DNA from: Candidatus Rokuibacteriota bacterium
GTDB taxonomy: Bacteria > JAUVQV01
Reading direction: 5' to 3'
Length of the DNA: 7,779 nt
Assembly: GCA_030597995.1 (NCBI GenBank)
Contig: JAUVQV010000030.1
Span: 1 to 7,779 of the forward strand
Positions 1 through 5,923 of the stretch are shown here, one piece after another. A program made the position numbers and the translations under genes. Each line of letters starts with the position of its first letter. The first letter of the stretch is position 1. The notes below the pieces were generated by a model. It did no database searches. It was not told the origin of the DNA and saw nothing but the letters and a program-made list of their open reading frames with translations.

Positions 1-77
1 ACAACCCACAACAACCCCCCCCACAACAACACCAAAAAAGCCACCACAACAGAAAAGCAGAGTCGAATAACGACCAC
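1..77. other. Probable low-quality sequence at window edge
   Basis: Positions 1-62 contain no T and very little G, leaving a string of A and C. The DUF502 reading frame stays open through it, but acidic codons expected in the family's C-terminus appear with T for A on the coding strand (GTG where GAG, GTC where GAC would fit, at 72-77 and again near 30-36). That pattern fits T being miscalled as A on the strand shown, as at a poor read end. A real low-complexity tail is the alternative. Confidence 0.6.
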
Positions 78-626
78 CTCGGGAATGACAAGGTAGTAGC
101 CCGACGTCGGGTTCGGCGTAGTCGGAATGAATATATTCAAAACCTTTTTCGGCACCTTCCCCTGCACTTCACCTCTGCATTCCCCCGTCACGAGACCGAT
201 GCTGTAAATACCTCTCCGCGGATACTCTATCAGGACGACCTGACGAAAGCGGTCGGCACGGGAGGAGAGAATCTGTTCCAGAAGCTGCTTCACCGCCACG
301 TATATGCCCCGGACCAGCGGAATCTTCTCCAGGATGATCTCGTAGGTCTTTACGACCCTGCGGCCGAGGAGGTTGGCGCTCAACAAACCCACCGCCTGGA
401 TAATAATGAGGGTGACTATCACCCCGAGACCGGGGATGTGAAAGGGGAGATACGTATCGGGGAGGAACTTTTTCGGAACAAAAGCCAGGATCCTATCCAT
501 GAATACTACGATTTTGGAAACGACGTAATAGGTAAGGGCTAGGGGCACGATGACCAGAAGCCCGGTGAGGAAATGATTGCGCGTCCGCTCCTTGATGTGG
601 CCCCAGATCCTTCCGGAAAGCGACAA
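1..626 (-). CDS. DUF502 family membrane protein, 3' end at window edge
   Basis: 208 codons are visible, with no stop before the left edge. The start is TTG at 626. An in-frame TAA lies 8 codons upstream and no ATG or GTG lies between, and AAAAGGAG sits 9 nt before the TTG. Two hydrophobic segments (about residues 19-41 and 66-88) flank a short loop. Then come the blocks that make me call DUF502: IPLVRGIY (102-109), YPRRGIYS (135-142) and IPTTPNPTSGYY (167-178). The family is a small inner-membrane protein of unknown biochemical function, usually about 200-220 residues, so this copy is nearly complete. From residue 184 on, the family's usual acidic ending (roughly E-D-V-I-x-L-D-M-S-V-E-D-A) is replaced by Val, Phe, Leu and Trp. 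I read this as bad sequence at the window end, not a third membrane helix. The gene has its own promoter, so it may be expressed apart from recO. Confidence 0.85.
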   Translation of the reverse strand, partial: MSLSGRIWGHIKERTRNHFLTGLLVIVPLALTYYVVSKIVVFMDRILAFVPKKFLPDTYLPFHIPGLGVIVTLIIIQAVGLLSANLLGRRVVKTYEIILEKIPLVRGIYVAVKQLLEQILSSRADRFRQVVLIEYPRRGIYSIGLVTGECRGEVQGKVPKKVLNIFIPTTPNPTSGYYLVIPEVVVIRLCFSVVVAFLVLLWGGLLWV

Positions 627-635
627 GGTCGTTGT

Positions 636-643
636 CTCCTTTT
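636..643 (-). promoter_or_regulatory. Shine-Dalgarno sequence that fixes the TTG start of the DUF502 gene
   Basis: AAAAGGAG is read on the minus strand 9 nt before TTG at 626. With the in-frame TAA just upstream and no ATG or GTG nearby, it makes the TTG the only good start. The next in-frame candidates fall inside the first membrane segment. Confidence 0.7.
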
Positions 644-680
644 GTTACAGTGTCAACTATTAATTATAACACTACAATTT

Positions 681-710
681 ATATTAACTCGATAAGGAGC
701 GGTTTGTCAA
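681..710 (-). promoter_or_regulatory. Predicted sigma70-type promoter for the DUF502 gene
   Basis: On the minus strand a perfect -35 TTGACA (705-710) is followed after 18 bp by TAATAT (681-686). An overlapping alternative -10, a perfect TATAAT, lies at 663-668 but lacks a good -35 at proper spacing. Initiation would fall near 660-675, leaving a leader of a few tens of bases before the Shine-Dalgarno sequence. A second TTGACA at 651-656 lies within an imperfect palindrome (644-657) that could be a protein-binding site. The promoter begins just after the recO stop, so the DUF502 gene can be transcribed independently of the operon. Confidence 0.5.
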
Positions 711-717
711 AAACCGC
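699..717. repeat. Inverted repeat after recO, overlapping the -35 box
   Basis: GCGGTTT (699-705) pairs exactly with AAACCGC (711-717) around a 5-base loop. The element begins 4 bp beyond the recO stop, and the -35 hexamer lies across its loop and one arm. No T-run follows on either strand, so it is not a standard intrinsic terminator. It could be an operator, a weak terminator or an mRNA-end stabilising hairpin. Confidence 0.5.
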
Positions 718-721
718 GCGT

Positions 722-1549
722 TCACCGCGGGTGTAGTCTTCCTTTTCCGGGGTGGTTTCTGCGGCCTCTCAGAGGTTTCGACCCGGATTTTTCGGGACGG
801 TATGCGGCCCGGATTTTTTTCTGAAAATCCGCGGACTGCGGGCGCAGTTCAAGGACTTCCTCGAAAATCATATCGAGCATCTTCAATACCTCTTCCAAAA
901 GTGACTGATCGATCCGCAATCTTCGAACCCGATTCTCGGGCAATGTGATTGATTTTCTCATGAAACTCAGTGCCCCGGCCGAGATGGGAAAGGTTGTCTC
1001 GTCCCTTCTCCTCTGACATTCCCGGCAAAGTACCCCACCACTGAGAGAGAAAGAGGCCTCAGCGGGCTGGATGGCCGTCCGGCAGAGAAAACAGTGTTCC
1101 AAGCTAGTGGAAAACCCGCTTTTCTGAAGAAGCCGGAGCTCAAAACTGGCACGCAGGGCCTCCGGGTCAGCACATATCTCCAGGTGATTGAGAAAACTGA
1201 GCAACAGTTCAAATACTTCCGGCATGGCATCCCCTTCCCGCGAGATCAGATCGTTCAACTCCGCGAAGTAGATGGCCTGGACCAGCCGCTCAAAACTCCC
1301 CCGGACTCCTCCCCAGACGCGATCGCAGTGAAAGGAATGGAGGCGTCCGGGGCCGCTTTCTGTAGCCGGGGAATAGAGGAGCTCGCCTGACTGGAGAGGC
1401 TCCAGAAATTCCGTGCGCGCCCGGCGGGGAAATTTGCGGTAGAAGAGTCGCGCCTTTCCTCTCTTCATCGTGAGAAATGTCAGAAATCTGCTTTCCTCCC
1501 CCCGGGGGGAACATCTGAGGAGAATTGCCCTGTCACGCAGTATGGGCAT
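722..1549 (-). CDS. recO: DNA repair protein RecO
   Basis: RecO is the recombination mediator of the RecFOR pathway. It works with RecR to load RecA on SSB-coated single-stranded DNA and anneals complementary strands. The N-terminal ~80 residues fit the family's OB-fold (start MPILRDRAILL, with a basic KFPRRAR segment). The middle is helical, with FERLVQAIYFAEL and LRASFELRLLQKSGF, the latter typical just before the zinc site. The four zinc-type cysteines are C153, C156, C175 and C178. At 275 residues it is longer than the usual ~240-250, with the excess in a basic Arg/Lys/Gly/Pro tail from about residue 246. The ATG at 1549 follows the era stop by 11 bp and has no clear Shine-Dalgarno sequence, so translation is probably coupled to era. 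An inverted repeat and the DUF502 promoter follow its stop. Confidence 0.93.
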   Translation of the reverse strand: MPILRDRAILLRCSPRGEESRFLTFLTMKRGKARLFYRKFPRRARTEFLEPLQSGELLYSPATESGPGRLHSFHCDRVWGGVRGSFERLVQAIYFAELNDLISREGDAMPEVFELLLSFLNHLEICADPEALRASFELRLLQKSGFSTSLEHCFLCRTAIQPAEASFSLSGGVLCRECQRRRDETTFPISAGALSFMRKSITLPENRVRRLRIDQSLLEEVLKMLDMIFEEVLELRPQSADFQKKIRAAYRPEKSGSKPLRGRRNHPGKGRLHPR

Positions 1550-1560
1550 CGGCTGAATGA

Positions 1561-2496
1561 CTAGGCAAAGCCGAACTCTCGGAGTGATTTCCCGTTTCTA
1601 GTCCAGTCTCTGCGTACCTTCACCCAGAGGCCGATAAAGACGCGGGAACCTGTAAATTCCTCTATTTCTCTCCGGGCGGCCTCACCGATTCGCCGCAGTC
1701 CCGAGCCACCCCTGCCGATGAGAATACCCTTCTGTGACTCTCTCTCGACGTAGACCGTGGCCTGAATGCGATAGGTGCCGTGCCCGCGCTCTTCCCGGAC
1801 TTCATCTACGACTACAGCCGCGGAGTATGGGAGTTCCTGGTGAGTGTAATGGAAGATCTTTTCACGCACTATTTCCGCGAAAAAATCACGTTCCGGCTGA
1901 TCTGAGACGATATCCCGGGGATATTGTGGCGGCCCTGGTGATAAAAAGCACGACATGGAACGCATCAATTCCGGAAAGTTTTTTCCGGACCGGGCAGAAA
2001 TGCCCAAAACACCCCGAAAGACCCTCTCTTCGCCTAAGTGCTCCAGCATCAGCGACAGTTTCCTCCGGCGGACCAGATCGATCTTGTTGACCGCCAGCAG
2101 CGCCGGACGACCCGAGTGACGGACGATTTCACGCAGGATATCTTCTTCTACCTTATGGTTCGTTCCAACAGGGTCGGTAACTGCCAGGATCAGGTCCGCT
2201 CCCGCAACTTCCTGACGAGCCTCTCGCTGCAGACTCAAGTTGACCGGTTTCTGACCCTGATGCAACCCGGGAGTGTCCACGAGTATCATCTGCGATTCCG
2301 GAAGGGTGAGGATTCCCCTGATTCGGCGGCGGGTCGTCTGAGGTTTACTCGAGACGATGGCCAGCTTTTGTCCCAAGAGGCGATTGATGATGGAGGACTT
2401 GCCAACGTTTGTACGGCCCAGGAATGTTACCAAGCCGAATGTATGTTCCCTGGGTTTTCCAGGGGGGATTTCCATGAACTTGTATCCCGAGGTCAC
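1561..2496 (-). CDS. era: GTPase Era
   Basis: Era is an essential GTPase that binds the 3' end of 16S rRNA and acts in 30S ribosome maturation. The GTPase domain shows G1 GRTNVGKSS (27-35; the usual form is GRPNVGKST), the G2-region QTTR (53-56), G3 DTPG (74-77), G4 NKID (137-140) and G5 SAR (167-169). The KH domain follows from about residue 200, with the GRGG loop (261-264) and the usual ending FIGLWVKVRRDW (287-298). GTG at 2496 overlaps the HIT stop in a GTGA arrangement and gives 311 residues. ATG at 2475 (304 residues, weak GGGA 9 nt upstream) is a real alternative, because family members are usually about 290-300 residues. I prefer the GTG for the coupled overlap but hold this loosely. 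The product call itself is firm. Confidence 0.95.
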   Translation of the reverse strand: MTSGYKFMEIPPGKPREHTFGLVTFLGRTNVGKSSIINRLLGQKLAIVSSKPQTTRRRIRGILTLPESQMILVDTPGLHQGQKPVNLSLQREARQEVAGADLILAVTDPVGTNHKVEEDILREIVRHSGRPALLAVNKIDLVRRRKLSLMLEHLGEERVFRGVLGISARSGKNFPELMRSMSCFLSPGPPQYPRDIVSDQPERDFFAEIVREKIFHYTHQELPYSAAVVVDEVREERGHGTYRIQATVYVERESQKGILIGRGGSGLRRIGEAARREIEEFTGSRVFIGLWVKVRRDWTRNGKSLREFGFA

Positions 2497-2969
2497 CGGA
2501 AGTGCGGTTTCAACTCGTTGTAGGTATCTCTCAGGTGCTGGGAGATAACTTTAACCTCGCTTAAAAGAGGTAGATAGCTGGTATCGCCGCTCCAGCGAGG
2601 AACGATATGAAGGTGCAGGTGCTCTGCCAGGCCGGCTCCGGCCACCTCTCCGAGGTTGAACCCGACATTGAAACCCTGTGGGGAGCAGGTTTTCCGCAGC
2701 GCCCGCAGCGAGAGCTGGGTAGCACACATAATCTCACTCAAGAGCTCGGGCGAAAGTCGTTGAAAATTTCCCCGGTGAGCCCCCGGTGCCACCAGGAGAT
2801 GTCCATTATTGTAAGGGTAAATGTTCATAACCACCATAATGCGGGGATTGCGCCAGAGGACGAAGTGCTCTTCGTCTTTCTTTCCCCGCCATGATCGGCA
2901 GAGGAAACAACCATTTTTTTTCACGGACCTGATGTACTCCATGCGCCAAGGAGCCCACAGTTTCTTCAT
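2493..2969 (-). CDS. HIT family protein, Ap4A phosphorylase/hydrolase-like
   Basis: A histidine-triad nucleotide-binding protein of 158 residues. The triad H117-L-H119-L-H121 sits in AEHLHLHIVPRW. H119 is the expected nucleophile, which forms a nucleotidyl intermediate in this superfamily. N-terminal MKKLWAPWRMEYI, C21-x2-C24, NIYPYNNGHLLVAP (49-62), GFNVGFNLG (99-107) and SGDTSYLPLL (127-136) match the bacterial subgroup that includes mycobacterial Ap4A phosphorylase. The likely substrate is diadenosine tetraphosphate or a related dinucleotide, but phosphorolysis versus hydrolysis cannot be told from sequence alone. The ATG at 2969 has GAGGGG 7 nt upstream. The 121-bp gap before it is the longest between genes in the window; I see no clear promoter or terminator there. 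Its stop overlaps the era start. Confidence 0.9.
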   Translation of the reverse strand: MKKLWAPWRMEYIRSVKKNGCFLCRSWRGKKDEEHFVLWRNPRIMVVMNIYPYNNGHLLVAPGAHRGNFQRLSPELLSEIMCATQLSLRALRKTCSPQGFNVGFNLGEVAGAGLAEHLHLHIVPRWSGDTSYLPLLSEVKVISQHLRDTYNELKPHFR

Positions 2970-3090
2970 GATCCAACCCCTCTCTCGAGTGTCCCTGCAC
3001 GCTCATAATTGCAATGCAGGAAAAGAATAATCCTCCGGCTGCGACACATTATGATGAAAAACTTGCACACAACTTCACGAACCGTGCGGA

Positions 3091-4947
3091 CTAGTTGCCC
3101 AGTGGAGTGGTGATGAGGCTGAAAATTGAAACCGAACCCTCAAGTCCCTTGAATCGGGCTTCTCCCAAGTACTTGAATTTCAACCACAGGTTTAATTTGC
3201 CGTCGAAAAAAGCAAAACCGGATTCATCCCCCTGACGGTAGCCCTCCAATTTCGCTGTCTTTTGTAATTCATCAAGGAGATTCCTGCTCACTGCTATTCC
3301 CGTGTTTAAGAGGTTGCCGTCAGGGTCGATGGTCACACCACCGGCGGAGCGAGTTCGGGACTCGGCACCTGCCGCTTTAACCGCATCCTGCCTTTGACGA
3401 TGTTCTTCCACTGAAATGTCCAATTGCGCCCCCTTGGACGAGGAGAGCCTCCCCGCAATATTCACCTGGCGACCGATGACGGTGGTCTCTTCAAGGTCGG
3501 GACCTCTCAGGAACTGAGCGATTGAAACGCGGCCGGTGTGAAGGCTGACCCCCATCTCGAAGTCGGTCCGCTTCATCTTCCGCAACCGGCCGAGAATTTG
3601 CTGGATAGCAACCGCGGCTCGGACCGCAGAGAGCGCCTCTTCCCCGGAGCGACGGTAGGCGCCGAAGGTCGCCATGAAGCCGTCTCCCAGGAACTTGTCG
3701 AGGTGGCCGCCGAACCTGCTGATAATGACAGTCGCCGGGTCGAAGATGCTGTAGATTTCCGCCGTAAGATCCTTTTCCGAAATCGCTCCCTCCGAGACCC
3801 TGGTGAAATCTCTGAGGTCGGCAAAGAGAACCGTGACGGTGCGGATGCCGCTCACTATCCGTGTACGCCGCGAGAAACGATAGAGTCTGCCCTCAAGGAA
3901 TTTTTCCCGGGTTTCCTGATCATCCAATCCCTTGGCAGTCAGAGAAAGCCCCCGCCGCAAATAGCTGATTGCCTCCATCCGGCGCAGGCACGTGACCACA
4001 TCAAAATACAGCTGAAGAAATTCACCCCATGTGCCGTAGCGACGTTTCTCCTTCTTCAGGATTTTGCTCCGGGTCATCAGGCGGCCCACTTCATCAAAGT
4101 CGTGAAGCAGATACTGCCGCACCGGCTCCTGATAGAGATACCTGTCCAGACGGCTGCTGTCGCCACCGGTTCCCGGCATGTCACCCGGAGAGACTTCCTT
4201 CAGGAGTTTGCGCAAATTCTGGTCACCGCTCTCTACTCCCTTTTCCAGCTGGGTGCGAAGAATGTCGTGTATCTCCTCGAAGGCCTCTGCGGAAAGGCGA
4301 AAGCGGCGGTTTTCCGGGATCAGGATACGGTGGGGATCGAACAGATTCGGATCATTTTCAGTGAGGGGAAGTTGGTCATCCATAATGGAATGTATTAGGC
4401 TCGCATTGTAAGAAGAGCCGAGCTGGAAACGTACCATCTTTTCCTGAGGGCGGTTGAAACTCGAAAAGACCCTTTCTTCCAACCTATGAAAAAGCCCTGA
4501 AAGGAGGGGGTGGATTTGATAACGGAGGTGGCTCAACTTGGGGGAATTGGAGAAATAGACATCTATCGTCTCGGCGATCTCCCGGGAGTGCATCAGCCAA
4601 AACAGGTTGAGCAGACCCTGGCGGCGGTCGGAGATGACTACATGGCGGAGAATTTCGAAGAGGAGTTCTGCGTAGTCTTTTTCGACCTGATCAGTCACGA
4701 TGCCGTCCCCGCCACCCGGAAAACCGCCCTCCTGTCCTACCGTGTGAGTGAGGTATTGCAGATGACGTCTGAAATTCTCACGGAGCTCAGGTTTTGATTC
4801 GACAAAGATCCGCTCTCCCTGACCCGGTACCGCCTGCCCCGGAGGCAATTTCGGGAGCGGCATGCCGAAAAGGCGTACCAGCTCCTTCCTCCCTCCAACA
4901 AGGAAGACACCCCCGTTTTTCAGCTGCCCCGAGAGAAGGGTTTCCAC
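3091..4947 (-). CDS. Class III adenylate/guanylate cyclase domain protein
   Basis: 618 residues with a class III nucleotidyl cyclase domain at the C-terminus (from about 366). The key positions are all present: metal ligands D377 (FADLRDFT) and D422 (FLGDG), base-recognising K418 and T489 (TTVIG), and transition-state N496 and R500 (VNIAGRL). Lys plus Thr favours ATP, hence cAMP as the likely product (inference). The usual acidic or Asn residue after IG is R493. After VNIAGRL the domain is stretched: about residues 505-590 include an Arg/Ala-rich segment and a DPDGNLLNTGIAVS block before the closing FKGLEGSVSIFSL. Residues 1-360 match no domain I recognise. They are mostly charged and helical, with no signal peptide or membrane span, so the protein looks cytoplasmic. 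GTG at 4947 lies 5 bp after the nusB stop with no clear Shine-Dalgarno sequence, so the start is tentative; ATG at codon 29 is a fallback. Confidence 0.85.
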   Translation of the reverse strand: METLLSGQLKNGGVFLVGGRKELVRLFGMPLPKLPPGQAVPGQGERIFVESKPELRENFRRHLQYLTHTVGQEGGFPGGGDGIVTDQVEKDYAELLFEILRHVVISDRRQGLLNLFWLMHSREIAETIDVYFSNSPKLSHLRYQIHPLLSGLFHRLEERVFSSFNRPQEKMVRFQLGSSYNASLIHSIMDDQLPLTENDPNLFDPHRILIPENRRFRLSAEAFEEIHDILRTQLEKGVESGDQNLRKLLKEVSPGDMPGTGGDSSRLDRYLYQEPVRQYLLHDFDEVGRLMTRSKILKKEKRRYGTWGEFLQLYFDVVTCLRRMEAISYLRRGLSLTAKGLDDQETREKFLEGRLYRFSRRTRIVSGIRTVTVLFADLRDFTRVSEGAISEKDLTAEIYSIFDPATVIISRFGGHLDKFLGDGFMATFGAYRRSGEEALSAVRAAVAIQQILGRLRKMKRTDFEMGVSLHTGRVSIAQFLRGPDLEETTVIGRQVNIAGRLSSSKGAQLDISVEEHRQRQDAVKAAGAESRTRSAGGVTIDPDGNLLNTGIAVSRNLLDELQKTAKLEGYRQGDESGFAFFDGKLNLWLKFKYLGEARFKGLEGSVSIFSLITTPLGN

Positions 4948-4952
4948 AATTA

Positions 4953-5390
4953 TCAGCCGCGGGACCCGTCACCCTGAGGGCTCATTATTCGCTCTCGGTA
5001 CACGCTATCCAAAATACCGTTGACGAATGCTCCTGAACCTTCGGTACTGAACTTCTTTGCCATCTCAACGGACTCGTTGATAGTCACCTTGGCGGGGATG
5101 TCAGGCTGGTAGAGGAATTCATAAATGGCAATCCGGATGATGTTTCTGTCCACCACTGCCATCCTTTCCAGGACCCAGTGGTCGGAATACTTTCTGGTAA
5201 GGGCGTCTATTGCGTCCAGGTGCTTGAGGGCTCCAAGGGCCAGAGATTCGGCGAAGCGCTGCACCTCGGGGGGGGGGTGCTTTCGGGACTGCCAAAAAGA
5301 ATCCAGAAGCTCCTCCAGAGGCCGAGGGGCGGTATCGTTCTGGTAGAGAATCTGGAGCGCAAGTTCCCGAGACTTTCGCCTCCAGCTCAT
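4953..5390 (-). CDS. nusB: Transcription antitermination factor NusB
   Basis: NusB binds boxA RNA with NusE (ribosomal protein S10) and supports antitermination and processing of rRNA transcripts. The 145-residue protein has the family's full set of blocks: SRELALQILYQND near the N-terminus, HWVLERMAVVDRNIIRIAIYE in the middle, and IPAKVTINESVEMAKKFST followed by FVNGILD at the end. Length is normal. ATG at 5390 lies 12 bp after the ribH stop and lacks a good Shine-Dalgarno sequence, suggesting coupling to ribH; ribH-nusB is a widespread pairing. The gene contains a run of ten G (5268-5277; C on the coding strand) encoding part of HPPPEV (residues 38-43). The frame is intact as given, but the run is prone to slippage or indel error. 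Confidence 0.95.
   Translation of the reverse strand: MSWRRKSRELALQILYQNDTAPRPLEELLDSFWQSRKHPPPEVQRFAESLALGALKHLDAIDALTRKYSDHWVLERMAVVDRNIIRIAIYEFLYQPDIPAKVTINESVEMAKKFSTEGSGAFVNGILDSVYRERIMSPQGDGSRG
5268..5277. repeat. Ten-base G homopolymer inside nusB
   Basis: Ten consecutive G on the strand shown, read as C in nusB and encoding three prolines. It is the longest single-base run in the window and is a candidate site for slippage or an indel error. Confidence 0.85.
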
Positions 5391-5402
5391 AGCGAGGGCG
5401 CG

Positions 5403-5876
5403 TTATTTGACGGAGAGTTTCCCCGCCAAGTCTGCCATTTCAAGAGCATTTTGTGCTGCGGTAAAGCCTTTGTTTCCGGCTTTCGCCCCCGCCCTCTCCA
5501 GGGCCTGCTCCACGGTGTCCGCCACTATCGTACCGTTAATCACGGGAGAGGGTCCTTCAAGACCGATCTGAGCCAGTCCCTTGATCACCTCGGCCGACAG
5601 ATACTCGAAGTGTGGGGTGGCACCCCGTATGATGGCACCGAGACAGATTATCACCCGATACCTCTTGCTCCGCTGCATCCTGTGTGTGGCAAACGGGATT
5701 TCAAATGCCCCCGGCACCCAAGCGACATCGATGTCTTTTTCGAGGACGCCATTTCGTAGGAGTGCGTCGCGAGCTCCGTCCAAAAGCCGGCTGGTGATAA
5801 AATCATTAAAACGCGAGACGATGATCCCCACACGCATCCCCCGTCCTGTAATTTGCCCTTCGAAAACCCTACCCAT
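5403..5876 (-). CDS. ribH: 6,7-dimethyl-8-ribityllumazine synthase
   Basis: RibH condenses 5-amino-6-ribitylamino-uracil with 3,4-dihydroxy-2-butanone 4-phosphate to give lumazine, the penultimate step to riboflavin. The family often forms pentamers or 60-mer shells. The 157 residues carry SRFN (21-24), WVPGAFEIP (53-61) and LGAIIRGATPHFEY (79-92) with the conserved H89, and end in AGNKGFTAAQNALEM. The usual (F/N)GVLTTDT loop reads NGTIVADT (114-121), an uncommon version. ATG at 5876 was chosen because AAAGGAG sits 6 nt before it. A longer GTG start at 5924 overlaps the ribBA stop but would add 16 residues untypical of the family. Its 47-bp distance from ribBA and 12-bp distance to nusB fit one transcript. 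Confidence 0.95.
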   Translation of the reverse strand: MGRVFEGQITGRGMRVGIIVSRFNDFITSRLLDGARDALLRNGVLEKDIDVAWVPGAFEIPFATHRMQRSKRYRVIICLGAIIRGATPHFEYLSAEVIKGLAQIGLEGPSPVINGTIVADTVEQALERAGAKAGNKGFTAAQNALEMADLAGKLSVK

Positions 5877-5882
5877 GGGAGG

Positions 5883-5889
5883 CTCCTTT
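5883..5889 (-). promoter_or_regulatory. Shine-Dalgarno sequence that fixes the ribH start
   Basis: AAAGGAG on the minus strand lies 6 nt before ATG 5876. It is the clearest ribosome binding site in the rib genes and decides against the longer GTG start at 5924. Confidence 0.75.
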
Positions 5890-5923
5890 CTTTTTGCCCA
5901 GGCTAAATCCTGCAGCGTTACCA

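Noticed and set aside
1..60. A/C-rich stretch as a biological low-complexity repeat or origin-like element
   Set aside because: It lies within an open DUF502 frame, has no regular repeat unit, and is better explained as base-calling error at the edge.
699..717. Inverted repeat as an intrinsic terminator for the operon
   Set aside because: The stem is only 7 bp and no T-run follows on either strand.
2970..3090. Promoter for the HIT-era-recO group in the 121-bp gap
   Set aside because: Candidate boxes (TTGTGT with TAATGT, 15-bp spacing) are weak. A six-base inverted repeat, CCTGCA and TGCAGG, is present but too short to call.
3538..4398. 286-codon plus-strand open frame opposite the cyclase gene
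   Set aside because: It lies entirely antisense to a gene with clear catalytic motifs, encodes nothing I recognise, and fits a long shadow frame in GC-rich sequence.
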